Positions 20,847-30,095 are shown, numbered from the stretch's first letter. The stretch is DNA of 64,000 bases from Ditibartonella apihabitans (GCF_002007485.1 NZ_CP015820.1:806001-870000), one strand, 5' to 3'. Numbers and translations are program-made. Notes: generated by a model from the sequence alone, not told the origin.

Positions 20847-23513
20847 ATGACAAAATGGGTTTACAGCTTTGGTAATGGAAAGGCTGACGGGGCGGCATCG
20901 GAACGTAATCTTTTGGGCGGCAAAGGCGCAAATTTGGCAGAGATGAGCAATCTGGGATTGCCCGTTCCTCCCGGCTTTACAATTACCACAGAAGTCTGCA
21001 CCTATTTTTATAATAACAATAAAACCTATCCGGACAAACTCGATGAAACTGTTCAAAAGTGCCTTGCAGAGGTTGGTAAGCTGACAGGGCGCCGCTTCGG
21101 CGACAAAGACAAGCCTTTACTGGTTTCGGTGCGTTCGGGTGCTCGTGCGTCCATGCCCGGCATGATGGATACAGTGTTGAACCTCGGGCTCAATGATGAA
21201 ACGGTCAAAGCAATCGCCAGAGAAACTGGTGATGAACGTTTTGCTTATGATAGCTATCGCCGTTTTATCCAGATGTATTCAAATGTTGTGCTAGGGCTTG
21301 ATGGCGCATTATTTGAAGAAATTATTGATGATGCCAAAGCGCGTCACGGTTATGAGGTCGACACAGAGATGACAGCCAAAGATTGGCAGGATGTCATCGT
21401 TTCCTATAAGGAATGCGTCGAAAAAGAAATGGGAGAGCCATTTCCCCAAGACCCTGAAAAACAGCTCTGGGGAGCAATTAGCGCCGTTTTCCTGAGCTGG
21501 ATGACACCACGAGCTGTTACTTATCGCGAACTTCATGATATTCCTGAAAGCTGGGGCACAGCCGTTAATGTTCAGGCAATGGTGTTCGGCAATATGGGGG
21601 ATGATTCGGCGACAGGTGTTGCTTTTACCCGCAATCCATCGACAGGTGAAAATGCACTTTTCGGAGAATTTCTTGTCAATGCACAAGGGGAAGATGTTGT
21701 CGCCGGTATCAGAACACCACAGAATATAACCGAAGCTGCACGCATTGCTGCCGGTTCCGACAAACCGTCTCTCGAAAAGACGTTGCCACAAGCCTTTGCT
21801 GCTTTCAACGATATTGCCCATAAACTCGAAAAACATTATCGCGACATGCAAGACATGGAATTTACCATTGAAAAGGGTAAATTGTGGATGTTGCAAACCC
21901 GTATCGGTAAACGTACAGCGCGCGCCGCACTCAAAATGGCTGTCGATATGGTCGAGGAAGGGTTGATTGACCGCACCGAAGCGATCGCGCGTATTGATCC
22001 GAAGTCACTTGACCAGCTTCTCCATCCGACACTTGACCCCAAAGCTAAAAAGATAGTCTTGGGAACAGGTCTTCCGGCTTCTCCGGGGGCGGCTACCGGT
22101 GAAATTGTTTTTTCATCCGAGGAAGCAGAAAATGCAACCAAAGAAGGACACAAGGTTGTTTTGGTCAGGGTGGAAACAAGCCCGGAAGACATTAACGGTA
22201 TGCATGTGGCAGAAGGTGTTTTGACAACACGTGGCGGTATGACGAGCCATGCGGCTGTTGTTGCTCGTGGAATGGGAAAACCTTGTGTTTCGGGTGCAGG
22301 AACTATCCATATCGATTACCGCGCAGGCACACTGAAAGCGGGTGGTGAAACCTTCCATAGAGGAGATATTATAACAATCGACGGTGGTAATGGCGAAATT
22401 TACAAAGGCAAAGTTGCTATGTTGCAACCGAAAATGTCGGGTGATTTTGCCAAACTCATGTCTTGGGCCGATGAAAAACGGCGTATGCATGTTTGCGCAA
22501 ATGCCGAAACACCGCAAGACGCGCGAATGGCCCGTTCATTCGGGGCAGAAGGTATCGGGCTTTGCCGTACCGAGCACATGTTTTTTGCCGGAGACCGTAT
22601 CATTTCAATGCGTGAAATGATTTTGGCCAATGACGAAGAAGGGCGTCGAAAAGCATTGGCAAAACTTTTGCCTATGCAGCGTTCGGACTTTGTCGAATTG
22701 TTCGAAATCATGCATGGTCTTCCTGTGACAATAAGGCTGTTGGATCCCCCGCTTCATGAATTCTTGCCGAAAACGGATGTCGAGGTTGCCGAAGTTGCCA
22801 AAGCAATGTCAATTCCGGCCGGGGTAATCAAAGAGAGAGCCGCCGAGCTTCACGAATTCAATCCGATGCTTGGGCTACGCGGTTGCCGTCTGGCAATTAC
22901 TTATCCTGAAATTGCCGAAATGCAGGCGCGTGCGATTTTTGAAGCTGCGATAGAAGCAGCAAAAGCTACAAAAGAAACTGTTATACCCGAAATCATGGTG
23001 CCATTGGTAGCACTCAAGGCGGAACTTGATTACGTCAAGGAACGCATTGATGAAACAGCCAAAGCGGTTATGAAAGAACATGGCGTAACCATAAAATATC
23101 TGGTTGGAACCATGATTGAATTGCCAAGAGCTGCGATTTGTGCTGCCGAGATTGCCAAATCGGCCGAGTTTTTCTCTTTCGGTACCAATGATCTGACACA
23201 GACGACCTTCGGTATTTCACGTGATGACGCTGGCCCGTTCCTTTCAACCTATATTAAAAAAGGCTTGTTGGAACAGGACCCGTTTGTTTCGATCGATCGT
23301 GATGGCGTCGGTGAACTTGTCAAGATAGGCGCAACGCGGGGAAGAAGCCAACGGCACGATATCAAACTTGGCATTTGTGGCGAACATGGCGGAGATCCTG
23401 CATCAATCGACTTGTGCGAAGAAAATGGATTGAACTATGTTTCCTGCTCGCCATTCCGTGTGCCAATAGCAAGGCTTGCCGCAGCACAAGCGGCAATCAG
23501 ACACCAGAAGTAG
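20847..23513 (+). CDS. ppdK: Pyruvate, phosphate dikinase
   Basis: 888 residues, the normal length. It interconverts pyruvate, ATP and phosphate with phosphoenolpyruvate. The N-terminal ATP-grasp part starts with LLGGKGANLAEM and includes VSVRSGARASMPGMMDTVLNLG. The swivelling domain carries the phospho-His in TRGGMTSHAAVVARGMGKPCVSG. The C-terminal PEP-binding barrel has GLCRTEHMFF, GTMIELPRA and FGTNDLTQTTFG. The ATG at 20847 is preferred to a TTG at 20838 that sits only three bases after the GGAGGA Shine-Dalgarno. PpdK supports growth on gluconeogenic carbon in Brucella. Confidence 0.97.
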   Translation: MTKWVYSFGNGKADGAASERNLLGGKGANLAEMSNLGLPVPPGFTITTEVCTYFYNNNKTYPDKLDETVQKCLAEVGKLTGRRFGDKDKPLLVSVRSGARASMPGMMDTVLNLGLNDETVKAIARETGDERFAYDSYRRFIQMYSNVVLGLDGALFEEIIDDAKARHGYEVDTEMTAKDWQDVIVSYKECVEKEMGEPFPQDPEKQLWGAISAVFLSWMTPRAVTYRELHDIPESWGTAVNVQAMVFGNMGDDSATGVAFTRNPSTGENALFGEFLVNAQGEDVVAGIRTPQNITEAARIAAGSDKPSLEKTLPQAFAAFNDIAHKLEKHYRDMQDMEFTIEKGKLWMLQTRIGKRTARAALKMAVDMVEEGLIDRTEAIARIDPKSLDQLLHPTLDPKAKKIVLGTGLPASPGAATGEIVFSSEEAENATKEGHKVVLVRVETSPEDINGMHVAEGVLTTRGGMTSHAAVVARGMGKPCVSGAGTIHIDYRAGTLKAGGETFHRGDIITIDGGNGEIYKGKVAMLQPKMSGDFAKLMSWADEKRRMHVCANAETPQDARMARSFGAEGIGLCRTEHMFFAGDRIISMREMILANDEEGRRKALAKLLPMQRSDFVELFEIMHGLPVTIRLLDPPLHEFLPKTDVEVAEVAKAMSIPAGVIKERAAELHEFNPMLGLRGCRLAITYPEIAEMQARAIFEAAIEAAKATKETVIPEIMVPLVALKAELDYVKERIDETAKAVMKEHGVTIKYLVGTMIELPRAAICAAEIAKSAEFFSFGTNDLTQTTFGISRDDAGPFLSTYIKKGLLEQDPFVSIDRDGVGELVKIGATRGRSQRHDIKLGICGEHGGDPASIDLCEENGLNYVSCSPFRVPIARLAAAQAAIRHQK

Positions 23514-23520
23514 GTATTGG

Positions 23521-24318
23521 ATGTTGCAATATATTCACCGGTGCATTTTTGCCGGTATCATAAGTCTGTGCGTACCGGCTATAAGTCTGGCCGGTACGAG
23601 CGAACCATCACTGCATATAGAAAAAGGTGAAGCTTCGAGTCCGCAAGTTGCTTTGACACTTGATTTATGTATGGGTGATATTGATCATCGCATTTTCGAC
23701 ACTCTTGTTTCCCATCAGATTAAAGCCACCTTATTTGTTACGGCCCGCTGGCTGCAACGCAACAAGCAAACGGTCGAAGTCATCAAGGCGCATCCTGAAC
23801 TGTTCGAACTGGAAAATCATGGCAAAAATCATATTCCCGCTATTGATAACCAGCCCGATATTTACGGCTTGAAGACGGCTGGCAATCTCAAGGCGGTGTG
23901 TGAAGAGGTCAAAGGCGGCGAAGAAAGCCTGATGGCGGCCGGTTTTCCGAAGCCTAACTGGTATCGTGATGCATCTGCACGTTATTCAAAAGATGCAATC
24001 AAACTTGTTCATGACATGGGCTATGAGATAGGCGGTTTTTCTTTGAATGCCGATATGGGCGCATCACTACCGGCAAAAACTGTTGCCGCACGTATTTCAT
24101 CTGCTAAGAATGGGGATGTCATTATCGCCCATATGAACCAACCCAAACGCGCATCGGGGCAGGGTGTTGCAACTGGTATTCTGGAGCTTCAGAAAAGGGG
24201 CTTCAAATTTGTAAGATTGTCAGATGCAATAAAACCGGTGAATAGACAGGCGAGCCTTGAGGATTGCAATGTGTTGAAACAAACCGACGCATTGCAGAAA
24301 ACAGTTGTTGGACAATGA
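23521..24318 (+). CDS. Exported polysaccharide deacetylase (NodB-like)
   Basis: About 265 residues with an N-terminal signal peptide (CIFAGIISLCVPAISLAG). The NodB-homology core is recognisable: VALTLDLCMGDIDHRIFDTL, IKATLFVTARWL, ELENHGKNHIPA with the metal His pair, and DVIIAHMNQP near the end. The usual TFDDGP reads TLDLCMG, so the catalytic-base Asp is kept but the second, metal-binding Asp is Leu; a subgroup in Rhizobiales shares this kind of motif. It may act on a glycan in the periplasm. The gene starts 7 bases after ppdK, and its stop overlaps the next gene. Confidence 0.83.
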   Translation: MLQYIHRCIFAGIISLCVPAISLAGTSEPSLHIEKGEASSPQVALTLDLCMGDIDHRIFDTLVSHQIKATLFVTARWLQRNKQTVEVIKAHPELFELENHGKNHIPAIDNQPDIYGLKTAGNLKAVCEEVKGGEESLMAAGFPKPNWYRDASARYSKDAIKLVHDMGYEIGGFSLNADMGASLPAKTVAARISSAKNGDVIIAHMNQPKRASGQGVATGILELQKRGFKFVRLSDAIKPVNRQASLEDCNVLKQTDALQKTVVGQ

Positions 24319-25100
24319 GAAAAAAATACGTTCGCTTGACATCATATGCTGCTTCATGGTCGCCTCGTTTTGGTGGCTTAAGTCTTTTGCTGCTTGTCAT
24401 TTCGAGTCTTCTGCACCGGTTTTCATTTATCCGCACGAATGTATTCCTTATTCTTTCAGCACTGGCCGGAGTGTTTGCCCTGACAGCATTGGCTTTGGCG
24501 TTAAAAGGTCTTTTTGACCTCTGGAAAAACGGTGATCGTGGCGGGCTAAAATCCTTAAAAGGAATTGTCTATTCGTTCATAACGCTGACACCAATTGCGG
24601 CTTTTCTGTTAATGTGGTCTGTCATGCCGCCGCTTGCCGATATTTCGACTGATACCGATACACCACCACGTTTCATTACAGGGACAAGACCGGTTGATGC
24701 TTTACCTGTTGCTGTTGACTTGTCCGATCAGGCTCATTTGCAATTGAAAGAATGGCCTGAACTTTCCGGCCGTCGTTATGACGGCTCTCCCGATCGTATT
24801 TTGAAATCTGTACGCAATGTTCTTGATACTGAGGGGTGGCCGATCAAGGCTCAACGGGGTGTCGATGGCGAAGATGAACAACTTTTTATAGAAACGGAAG
24901 CAAAAACTTTTTATCTGGGGTTTGCATCCGACATCGTTATCAGATTGACCGATGAAGGAGATACAACTTTCGTGGATATGCGTTCCGCCTCCCGATATTT
25001 ATCGCGTGATCTCGGGGTAAATGCTGCTTTCATTCTTACATTTATGGATGCTCTGGACACAGAGATGCTCTCGACGCCGGTTGATCAGGACAAAGAATAA
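24315..25100 (+). CDS. Membrane protein with DUF1499 domain
   Basis: 261 residues. Three hydrophobic segments lie in the first ~110 residues (LSLLLLVISSLL, VFLILSALAGVFALTALALAL, GIVYSFITLTPIAAFLLMW). A soluble DUF1499 domain follows, with SPDRILKSVRNVLDTEGW and VDMRSASRYLSRDLGVNAAFI (the RSxSR-like motif). The function is unknown. The ATG at 24315 forms an ATGA overlap with the deacetylase stop. Its last 16 bases overlap the convergent metallo-hydrolase gene. Confidence 0.82.
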   Translation: MRKKYVRLTSYAASWSPRFGGLSLLLLVISSLLHRFSFIRTNVFLILSALAGVFALTALALALKGLFDLWKNGDRGGLKSLKGIVYSFITLTPIAAFLLMWSVMPPLADISTDTDTPPRFITGTRPVDALPVAVDLSDQAHLQLKEWPELSGRRYDGSPDRILKSVRNVLDTEGWPIKAQRGVDGEDEQLFIETEAKTFYLGFASDIVIRLTDEGDTTFVDMRSASRYLSRDLGVNAAFILTFMDALDTEMLSTPVDQDKE

Positions 25101-25990
25101 CAGCTTTGAAGCGCTATTCTCCCTTCAACTTTGACAATCCCCCTTGTGACTAAAAACTCCAAATGGGCAAGTACCGAAAGCGTTGCTGCTTTGAGAAGAC
25201 GCTGGTCAAGCTTGCGGTAAATCGCGCTGACAATCTGCTCGATCGTGCGGTCACCAATGGACAGTCGTTCTATAATTGCGCGTTCACGCATTTTCCTGTG
25301 CGCAATAATGGCACGAACATAAGTCTTCGGGTTGGTAACGGCTCCTCCATGACCGGGCAAGTAAATTTTGTCTTCACGCCGGGCAAGCTTATCAAGTGAT
25401 TCCATATAATCTTTCATTGAACCATCAGGCGGTGCAACGAGTGTCGTCGACCACGCCATAACGTGATCGCCGGTAAAAACTATACCGGTTTCACCCAGTG
25501 CATAGGCTGTATGATTGGCCATGTGGCCAGGTGTTGTAATAGACGTGAGTTCCCACCCATCTCCCTTGATTGATTCACCATCTCCAAGAAAGATATCGGG
25601 AGTGAAGTTTTTGTCGCAACTCGCATCAACAGTCATTGCGGGGTCTGAAACTTGAGTGGATGCCGGACGATAACCACCTTCTGCAACAATTGCGCCGCCT
25701 GTCAGCTCGCTCAATCGTTTTGCTATCCCGCTATGATCACTATGACTATGGGTAATAAAAATGTAATGAAGAGGGCGACCATCAATGACCCGAAGCAAGG
25801 TTGCCAATTGTTCTTCATCATCGGGACCGGGGTCGATAATCGCCAGTTCTTCATTTCCAAGGATATAACTATTCGTACCGGTAAAGGTAAACGGAGACGG
25901 ATTATGGGCTGTTAGTCGCCTGACATTATTTTGAAGCAACACCGCGCGCCCGTAATTCGGAGAGAACTCTTCATTAAAACTTATCGACAT
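25085..25990 (-). CDS. MBL-fold metallo-hydrolase
   Basis: 301 residues of the beta-lactamase-fold hydrolases, close to the LACTB2/GloB-like type. The metal-binding HSHSDHSG is at about residues 80-87, NSYILGNEELAIIDPGPDD marks the N-terminal sandwich, GHMANHTAYALG gives the third metal His, FTGDHVMAW the bridging Asp and LPGHGGAV the last His. A winged-helix-like tail (RLLKAATLSVLAHLEFLVTRGIV) is at the C-terminus, as in LACTB2. The substrate is unknown; a thioester or RNA role is possible by family. Confidence 0.87.
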   Translation of the reverse strand: MSISFNEEFSPNYGRAVLLQNNVRRLTAHNPSPFTFTGTNSYILGNEELAIIDPGPDDEEQLATLLRVIDGRPLHYIFITHSHSDHSGIAKRLSELTGGAIVAEGGYRPASTQVSDPAMTVDASCDKNFTPDIFLGDGESIKGDGWELTSITTPGHMANHTAYALGETGIVFTGDHVMAWSTTLVAPPDGSMKDYMESLDKLARREDKIYLPGHGGAVTNPKTYVRAIIAHRKMRERAIIERLSIGDRTIEQIVSAIYRKLDQRLLKAATLSVLAHLEFLVTRGIVKVEGRIALQSCYSLS

Positions 25991-26631
25991 CGGCTTCCTT
26001 TATGAACATATGGCCTTATAAATATCCGGCTTATGAACATCCGGTCAAACTTGACAGCAAACTTCAGTGTGAACATTCTCTCGTCAAATCACTAGCGCAG
26101 TTGCAATCAAGTTCACAAATTCGAAAAAATACAATCATTAAATCTTTATGGCACTAAATCTTTATGGAAAACGGAATAGAATAATTTGTCTAGTAAATTT
26201 GAAAATATGCCAATCAAAAAAATTGGAATAGACATTTATTTTATCAAGAAATTTTTTAAACCCGAAAATAGCAATATAGTCTTGAATTTATTGCCAGAAC
26301 ATCCGGAATAGAATGGAAAAGGCCAAAGTAAGAAGCGGGAGCCGGGGCGGTTTTCTGCTTCGTTGTTTTTTCGAATTGCTGTCAATGACCCGACTGGAAA
26401 GATCGATAGTGAACGGGTTTAATAAGCTAGAACTTTCATTTCCTGAAAAATTCGGTTTCGTAAAAATAACCTCATTAACAAAGGCGCCTTGATAGTGCAT
26501 TGCAATCAATGTCTTGAAACAATGTTTGCAAGTTTTTTAGCAAAAAAAAGGTTGCACGTGCTCTCAGACATATTGCACATTCTTTTCGAACTCGTTATAA
26601 GGCGCGCAGGAAGTATGCCGAGCATACTTTT
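25991..26631. other. AT-rich intergenic region before tRNA-Gln
   Basis: About 640 bases. It contains a 12-bp direct repeat (26140-26151 and 26156-26167). A weak minus-strand frame at 26288-26506 ends in a hydrophobic stretch but has no ribosome binding site; I do not call it a gene. Otherwise nothing recognised. Confidence 0.5.
26140..26167. repeat. 12-bp direct repeat AAATCTTTATGG
   Basis: Two identical copies of AAATCTTTATGG, start to start 16 bases, in the long gap upstream of the metallo-hydrolase gene and tRNA-Gln. Its role is unknown. Confidence 0.6.
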
Positions 26632-26706
26632 TGGGGTATAGCCAAGCGGTAAGGCACCGGTTTTTGGTACCGGCATTCCCTGGTTCGAATCCAGGTACCC
26701 CAGCCA
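26632..26706 (+). tRNA. tRNA-Gln (anticodon TTG)
   Basis: A 75-base cloverleaf. The acceptor stem TGGGGTA pairs with TACCCCA, followed by G and an encoded CCA. The D arm has AGCGGTAAGGC. The anticodon stem CCGGT/ACCGG encloses TTTTGGT, which presents TTG. The T arm is CCTGG-TTCGAAT-CCAGG. No gene overlaps it. Confidence 0.97.
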
Positions 26707-26896
26707 TTTATCTTCAAAAACCGCTTATCTTTGAAAAATTGAAGCTTTAAACCGTAAAATAGGTTTGAAAAGCAACCCTTCGCCCGAAATTTACTCATCT
26801 TCCAAGCGACGCTCGGAGTATTTTCCCGATTTCAAAAAAGGTTTATAATCTATTCTGAAATAGAAAACTTCGATGATTGGCCAAAGGCCAATCAAA

Positions 26897-27130
26897 TCAC
26901 CGTTTCATATTAATGATTTGTGCCATGGTTTCATCGGCAATCTGGAAAACCCTAAAATTGGCTTTGAAATTATGTTCGGCAAAATCCATATTGACCATAT
27001 CGTCGCCTGCATCATATGTCTCACGACCAACAGTCGTTCCAACGGCGACATTTTGGGCAACTTGATTGAGTGTATCCACTTGCCTGTTCATACCACCGAC
27101 CGAAATGCGCATTGCTGAATCAATAGACAT
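26897..27130 (-). CDS. Flagellar-rod-like miniprotein (FlgC/FlgG-type termini fused)
   Basis: 77 residues. The N-terminal part (SIDSAMRISVGGMNRQVDTLNQVAQNVA) resembles the first helix of flagellar rod/hook proteins. The C-terminal half (DDMVNMDFAEHNFKANFRVFQIADETMAQIINMKR) resembles their last helix, which normally reads like EMVxMxxAQxxYxANxxVxxTADxM. The domain between the two helices is missing. An excellent ribosome binding site (AAGGAG, spacing 9) supports the ATG at 27130; an upstream frame extension to 27172 is not needed. No flagellar gene is nearby. It may be a coiled-coil assembly factor or a decayed rod protein; its function is unknown. Confidence 0.72.
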   Translation of the reverse strand: MSIDSAMRISVGGMNRQVDTLNQVAQNVAVGTTVGRETYDAGDDMVNMDFAEHNFKANFRVFQIADETMAQIINMKR

Positions 27131-27226
27131 TGAATCCACTCCTTCTGTTGAGGATAAGAAATACTTCAACAAATTGAATATAATACATCCGTCGGTTGAT
27201 TTCCAGAGCGCGGAAACAACTAAAAA

Positions 27227-28255
27227 TTAAAGCCAGCCTTTTTTTCTGAAATATAAAATCGGTATAACGGCAGAAATAATCATGAGAAAAAGGGCAAAAG
27301 GATAGCCCCATTTTTCATTGAGTTCCGGCATAAATTGGAAATTCATACCATAGATGGAGGCAACCAGCGTCGGCGGCATGAAACCGACAGCAGCGACCGA
27401 GAAAAATTTGATAATGGCATTTTGTTCTGTCGAAATCATTCCGACGACAGTATCAAGAAGGAATGTCATTTTTGCCGAAAGAAAATCGGCATAATGTTCG
27501 AGTGACTGGGTATCCTGTTCAAGCGACTTGACAGTGGTCTTCATATCTTTTTTCGGCGTTACCGTTTTGCCATCGGCTTCAATATATTTCGGTGTAACGG
27601 TTTTTCCATATGCTTCGACATAAACAAGAAGGCGGCTAACGCCGGCAATGCTTTCTCTCACCATTGAAAGCAACGTACCCTGATTGCCGATCTGGTTGAG
27701 AATTTTACGAAAATCCACTGTCGACATCGGCATGGCACCTTCATCTCGATGAAAGATATTGCGCGAGGCCTTCTCGATGCGCCCCGAGACCGCTTCAAGA
27801 AGATCGGCAAGCCGGTCTGTTGCCGCTTCCATAACGGCTGTCAAAATGGTCAAGCCTGTACATTGCTGGGTGATAACGCCATTACCTGCTTTGGTAACGC
27901 GTAAAATGAAAAGTTCGACAGCTTGCGGGTGACTATAACGCACTGTAACGAGCCGAGAACCCGTCAGAATGAAGGTGACCGGTGCAATATCGCGCTTGTC
28001 TCCATCAACGGTATAAATCAATGGAGCGGTCATATATTGCGCTCCATTTTCCATATAAAAGCGGCTCGATTCTTCAATCTCCGTCATATCATCATGAGTC
28101 GGTATAGGAATACCGAGCCACTTTTCCAGCTCTTTTTCTTCTCCCGCAGTCGGATCGGAAAGATCAATCCACAGCACGTCATTTTCAGGCGTTCCGTCTT
28201 CTTTCAAGGGGACTTCAACAAGACGGTCAGTTGCGGAACGGAAACTGCGGATCAT
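27227..28255 (-). CDS. CorA family divalent-cation transporter
   Basis: 342 residues with the CorA layout: a large soluble N-terminal domain, a long helix, then two membrane helices at the C-terminus. The selectivity motif GMN is in ASIYGMNFQFMPELNEKWGYPFA. It would carry Mg2+ (or Co2+/Ni2+) across the inner membrane as a pentamer. An unusual tandem 12-residue repeat built on EAxGKTVTPK lies just before the stalk helix (DNA 27552-27623). It starts 3 bases after the mutase-like gene and is surely in its operon. Confidence 0.92.
   Translation of the reverse strand: MIRSFRSATDRLVEVPLKEDGTPENDVLWIDLSDPTAGEEKELEKWLGIPIPTHDDMTEIEESSRFYMENGAQYMTAPLIYTVDGDKRDIAPVTFILTGSRLVTVRYSHPQAVELFILRVTKAGNGVITQQCTGLTILTAVMEAATDRLADLLEAVSGRIEKASRNIFHRDEGAMPMSTVDFRKILNQIGNQGTLLSMVRESIAGVSRLLVYVEAYGKTVTPKYIEADGKTVTPKKDMKTTVKSLEQDTQSLEHYADFLSAKMTFLLDTVVGMISTEQNAIIKFFSVAAVGFMPPTLVASIYGMNFQFMPELNEKWGYPFALFLMIISAVIPILYFRKKGWL
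27552..27623 (-). repeat. 36-bp tandem repeat inside the CorA gene
   Basis: Two adjoining 36-base units (27552-27587 and 27588-27623) agree at 27 of 36 positions and encode a duplicated 12-residue segment, YVEAYGKTVTPK then YIEADGKTVTPK. The divergence shows that the duplication is old and kept in frame. Confidence 0.8.
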
Positions 28256-28258
28256 ATA

Positions 28259-29572
28259 TTAATCCTTTGTGATTTCGACCGGAGCGATTTTTTGTACTTC
28301 CAGAAAGTCCTGATCCCAACGTCCTGATACCAACGGGTGACAGTGGGAGATGCCTTCTGCCTCAAAATGCACAGGTTTAGTATCAACAATGCCAGTCACT
28401 CTATCATCGGCTTGCCGATATTCGGATGTGCCGATAATGGCGCGTTCATTTTTGTGATAACTCGCCAGTCTGAGATCGCGCGCCTCTTCAATACGCTTGG
28501 CCAAATTGCCGTCAATCAGGCTTTGCATGACGCCGCCTTCATCTTCAAGACGGGTAAATTCAACCCACGCAGCTTCGGCGAGAGCATCCGCATCACTATC
28601 GCGGCGACTCGTGCTTTTCGCAAGCGGATTAGCAAGCTCCTTGATAAAGATGAGCTGGCTATTGCGGGCAATGCGTCGTGCCGTTTGATCAGGCAGGCCG
28701 AAAACAAAACTGTATGGCAATACGGATAATGAAGAAGCACCCCCTAAAATTGCAGCATAGGCCGCAATAGAAGAACGGGAAATATTGTTAAAGGCATCCT
28801 GTCTTGTCATCATCCGCATGGAGGTCTCCACATGAATGACCGCAGGAAATGGAGACGAAACACCACGTTCGCCCTGAAGGCGCCGCCAAAGCAACCTTAT
28901 GGCCCGCATTTTTGCCAGTCCCATAACGGGATCTTCATCAAGCGCTGTAGCAAAACCGATATGCGGCAAAGCATAGATGATATGGTGACGTGCTTCTTCA
29001 ACCATTTTCAAATGGGCGAGAGCAACCGACAACATAGCGCCGATTTCCTGTGCCGGAGTAGCGCCGGCATTATGATAGGGGCGCCCGTCTGCCTCAAGTA
29101 CAACACCCGGAATGCCTGAAGAAAAGAACACCGACATGGATTGCGGCAGCGAAGCTTTCAATGCTTCAATAGACATTTTGAGTTTGCCTGTTGTCGCTAA
29201 AACAGCGGTCGGATCGGTACTGAAAGTAAGTTTCGTTCGTGTCGGATTTATGCGCCGATGCTGGAGATAATCGATAAAGCTGTCCGCAATAACGCGACCA
29301 TGAGGGTGATTATCCAAACGGATATGCAAGCCATCAAGGCTTACACCATCAAAAAGGGTAGGTATTGTTTCAGCTTTGGCTGGCAAACCGAAGCCGTAGG
29401 CACTATTAGCGCCCTCGAAAACGAGCGAGATGCCGGTTGCACCATTGGCTATATCTTCTTTAAGTTGGAAGCGGGCGCGTTCGATATCCGGATCGTCGGC
29501 ACGTTGCATGACAGACCAGCCTGCCTGACGGGATGTTACATTGTCGGATGGATGGGACTGTTTCGAGCTCAT
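28259..29572 (-). CDS. Methylmalonyl-CoA mutase-like protein (beta/small-subunit type), stand-alone barrel
   Basis: 437 residues of the acyl-CoA mutase TIM barrel. The signature HVETSMRMMTRQDAFNNISRSSIAAYAAILGGASSLSVLPYSF corresponds to the small subunit (MutA). FIKELANPLAKSTSRRDSDADALAEAAW covers the conserved asymmetric-subunit region. The protein ends soon after the barrel, so there is no cobalamin-binding domain, and no catalytic large subunit is seen within the window. It may partner with one encoded elsewhere or be a structural relic. The ATG at 29572 is preferred over a TTG at 29578. corA follows after 3 bases. Confidence 0.82.
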   Translation of the reverse strand: MSSKQSHPSDNVTSRQAGWSVMQRADDPDIERARFQLKEDIANGATGISLVFEGANSAYGFGLPAKAETIPTLFDGVSLDGLHIRLDNHPHGRVIADSFIDYLQHRRINPTRTKLTFSTDPTAVLATTGKLKMSIEALKASLPQSMSVFFSSGIPGVVLEADGRPYHNAGATPAQEIGAMLSVALAHLKMVEEARHHIIYALPHIGFATALDEDPVMGLAKMRAIRLLWRRLQGERGVSSPFPAVIHVETSMRMMTRQDAFNNISRSSIAAYAAILGGASSLSVLPYSFVFGLPDQTARRIARNSQLIFIKELANPLAKSTSRRDSDADALAEAAWVEFTRLEDEGGVMQSLIDGNLAKRIEEARDLRLASYHKNERAIIGTSEYRQADDRVTGIVDTKPVHFEAEGISHCHPLVSGRWDQDFLEVQKIAPVEITKD

Positions 29573-30095
29573 AAGCAAATCAAAATCCTAATAAATCAAT
29601 TTCACACCATCTGTTAAGAGGTTAATATAACACAATCACAAAGCCCTAAATGGTGCAAGACAAACCTATTGCAATTTCATTGAGAATTCATTTAACAAAA
29701 AATAATCGCTACGCAAAAAATTGTCGATCACAAAAAAGACAAAAAATGAATATTGAATTTTATAGACGTCTCAAAATCAGAAAAATAAATTCAAAAATTA
29801 ATAAAAAATAGTTGTATATAAATACTATTTGATTTAATACTTATTTTATTTAATTTTTAAAAAAAATTATATTATATTTATTTAAAAATATATTATTATG
29901 TTTATGATAAATTATTTTTTAAAATCAATGTAATATAATTTAATAATATGAAATAGATTATATATAAAATAGGAATACTTTTTATGGGATAGAAATTTTT
30001 TTTAATGTGTGTTGCATCACATAAAGGGCTTATTGAATTTGTCTAATGCTGGTACATTTAAAAATTGAGAAAACATGCCGAGGGATTAATTGGGT
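29573..30095. other. Extremely AT-rich intergenic region
   Basis: About 520 bases without a gene. From about 29690 to 29990 it is almost entirely A and T, with many TA steps and short homopolymer runs, far more AT-rich than its surroundings. It separates the divergent mutase-like and HerA-like genes and holds both promoters. Such DNA suits binding by nucleoid or MucR-type proteins (inference). Confidence 0.7.

Noticed and set aside
26288-26509. 73-codon minus-strand frame ending in a hydrophobic stretch
   Set aside because: The TTG start lacks a ribosome binding site, the DNA is AT-rich, and the sequence shows no recognisable domain; left as a weak possibility only.
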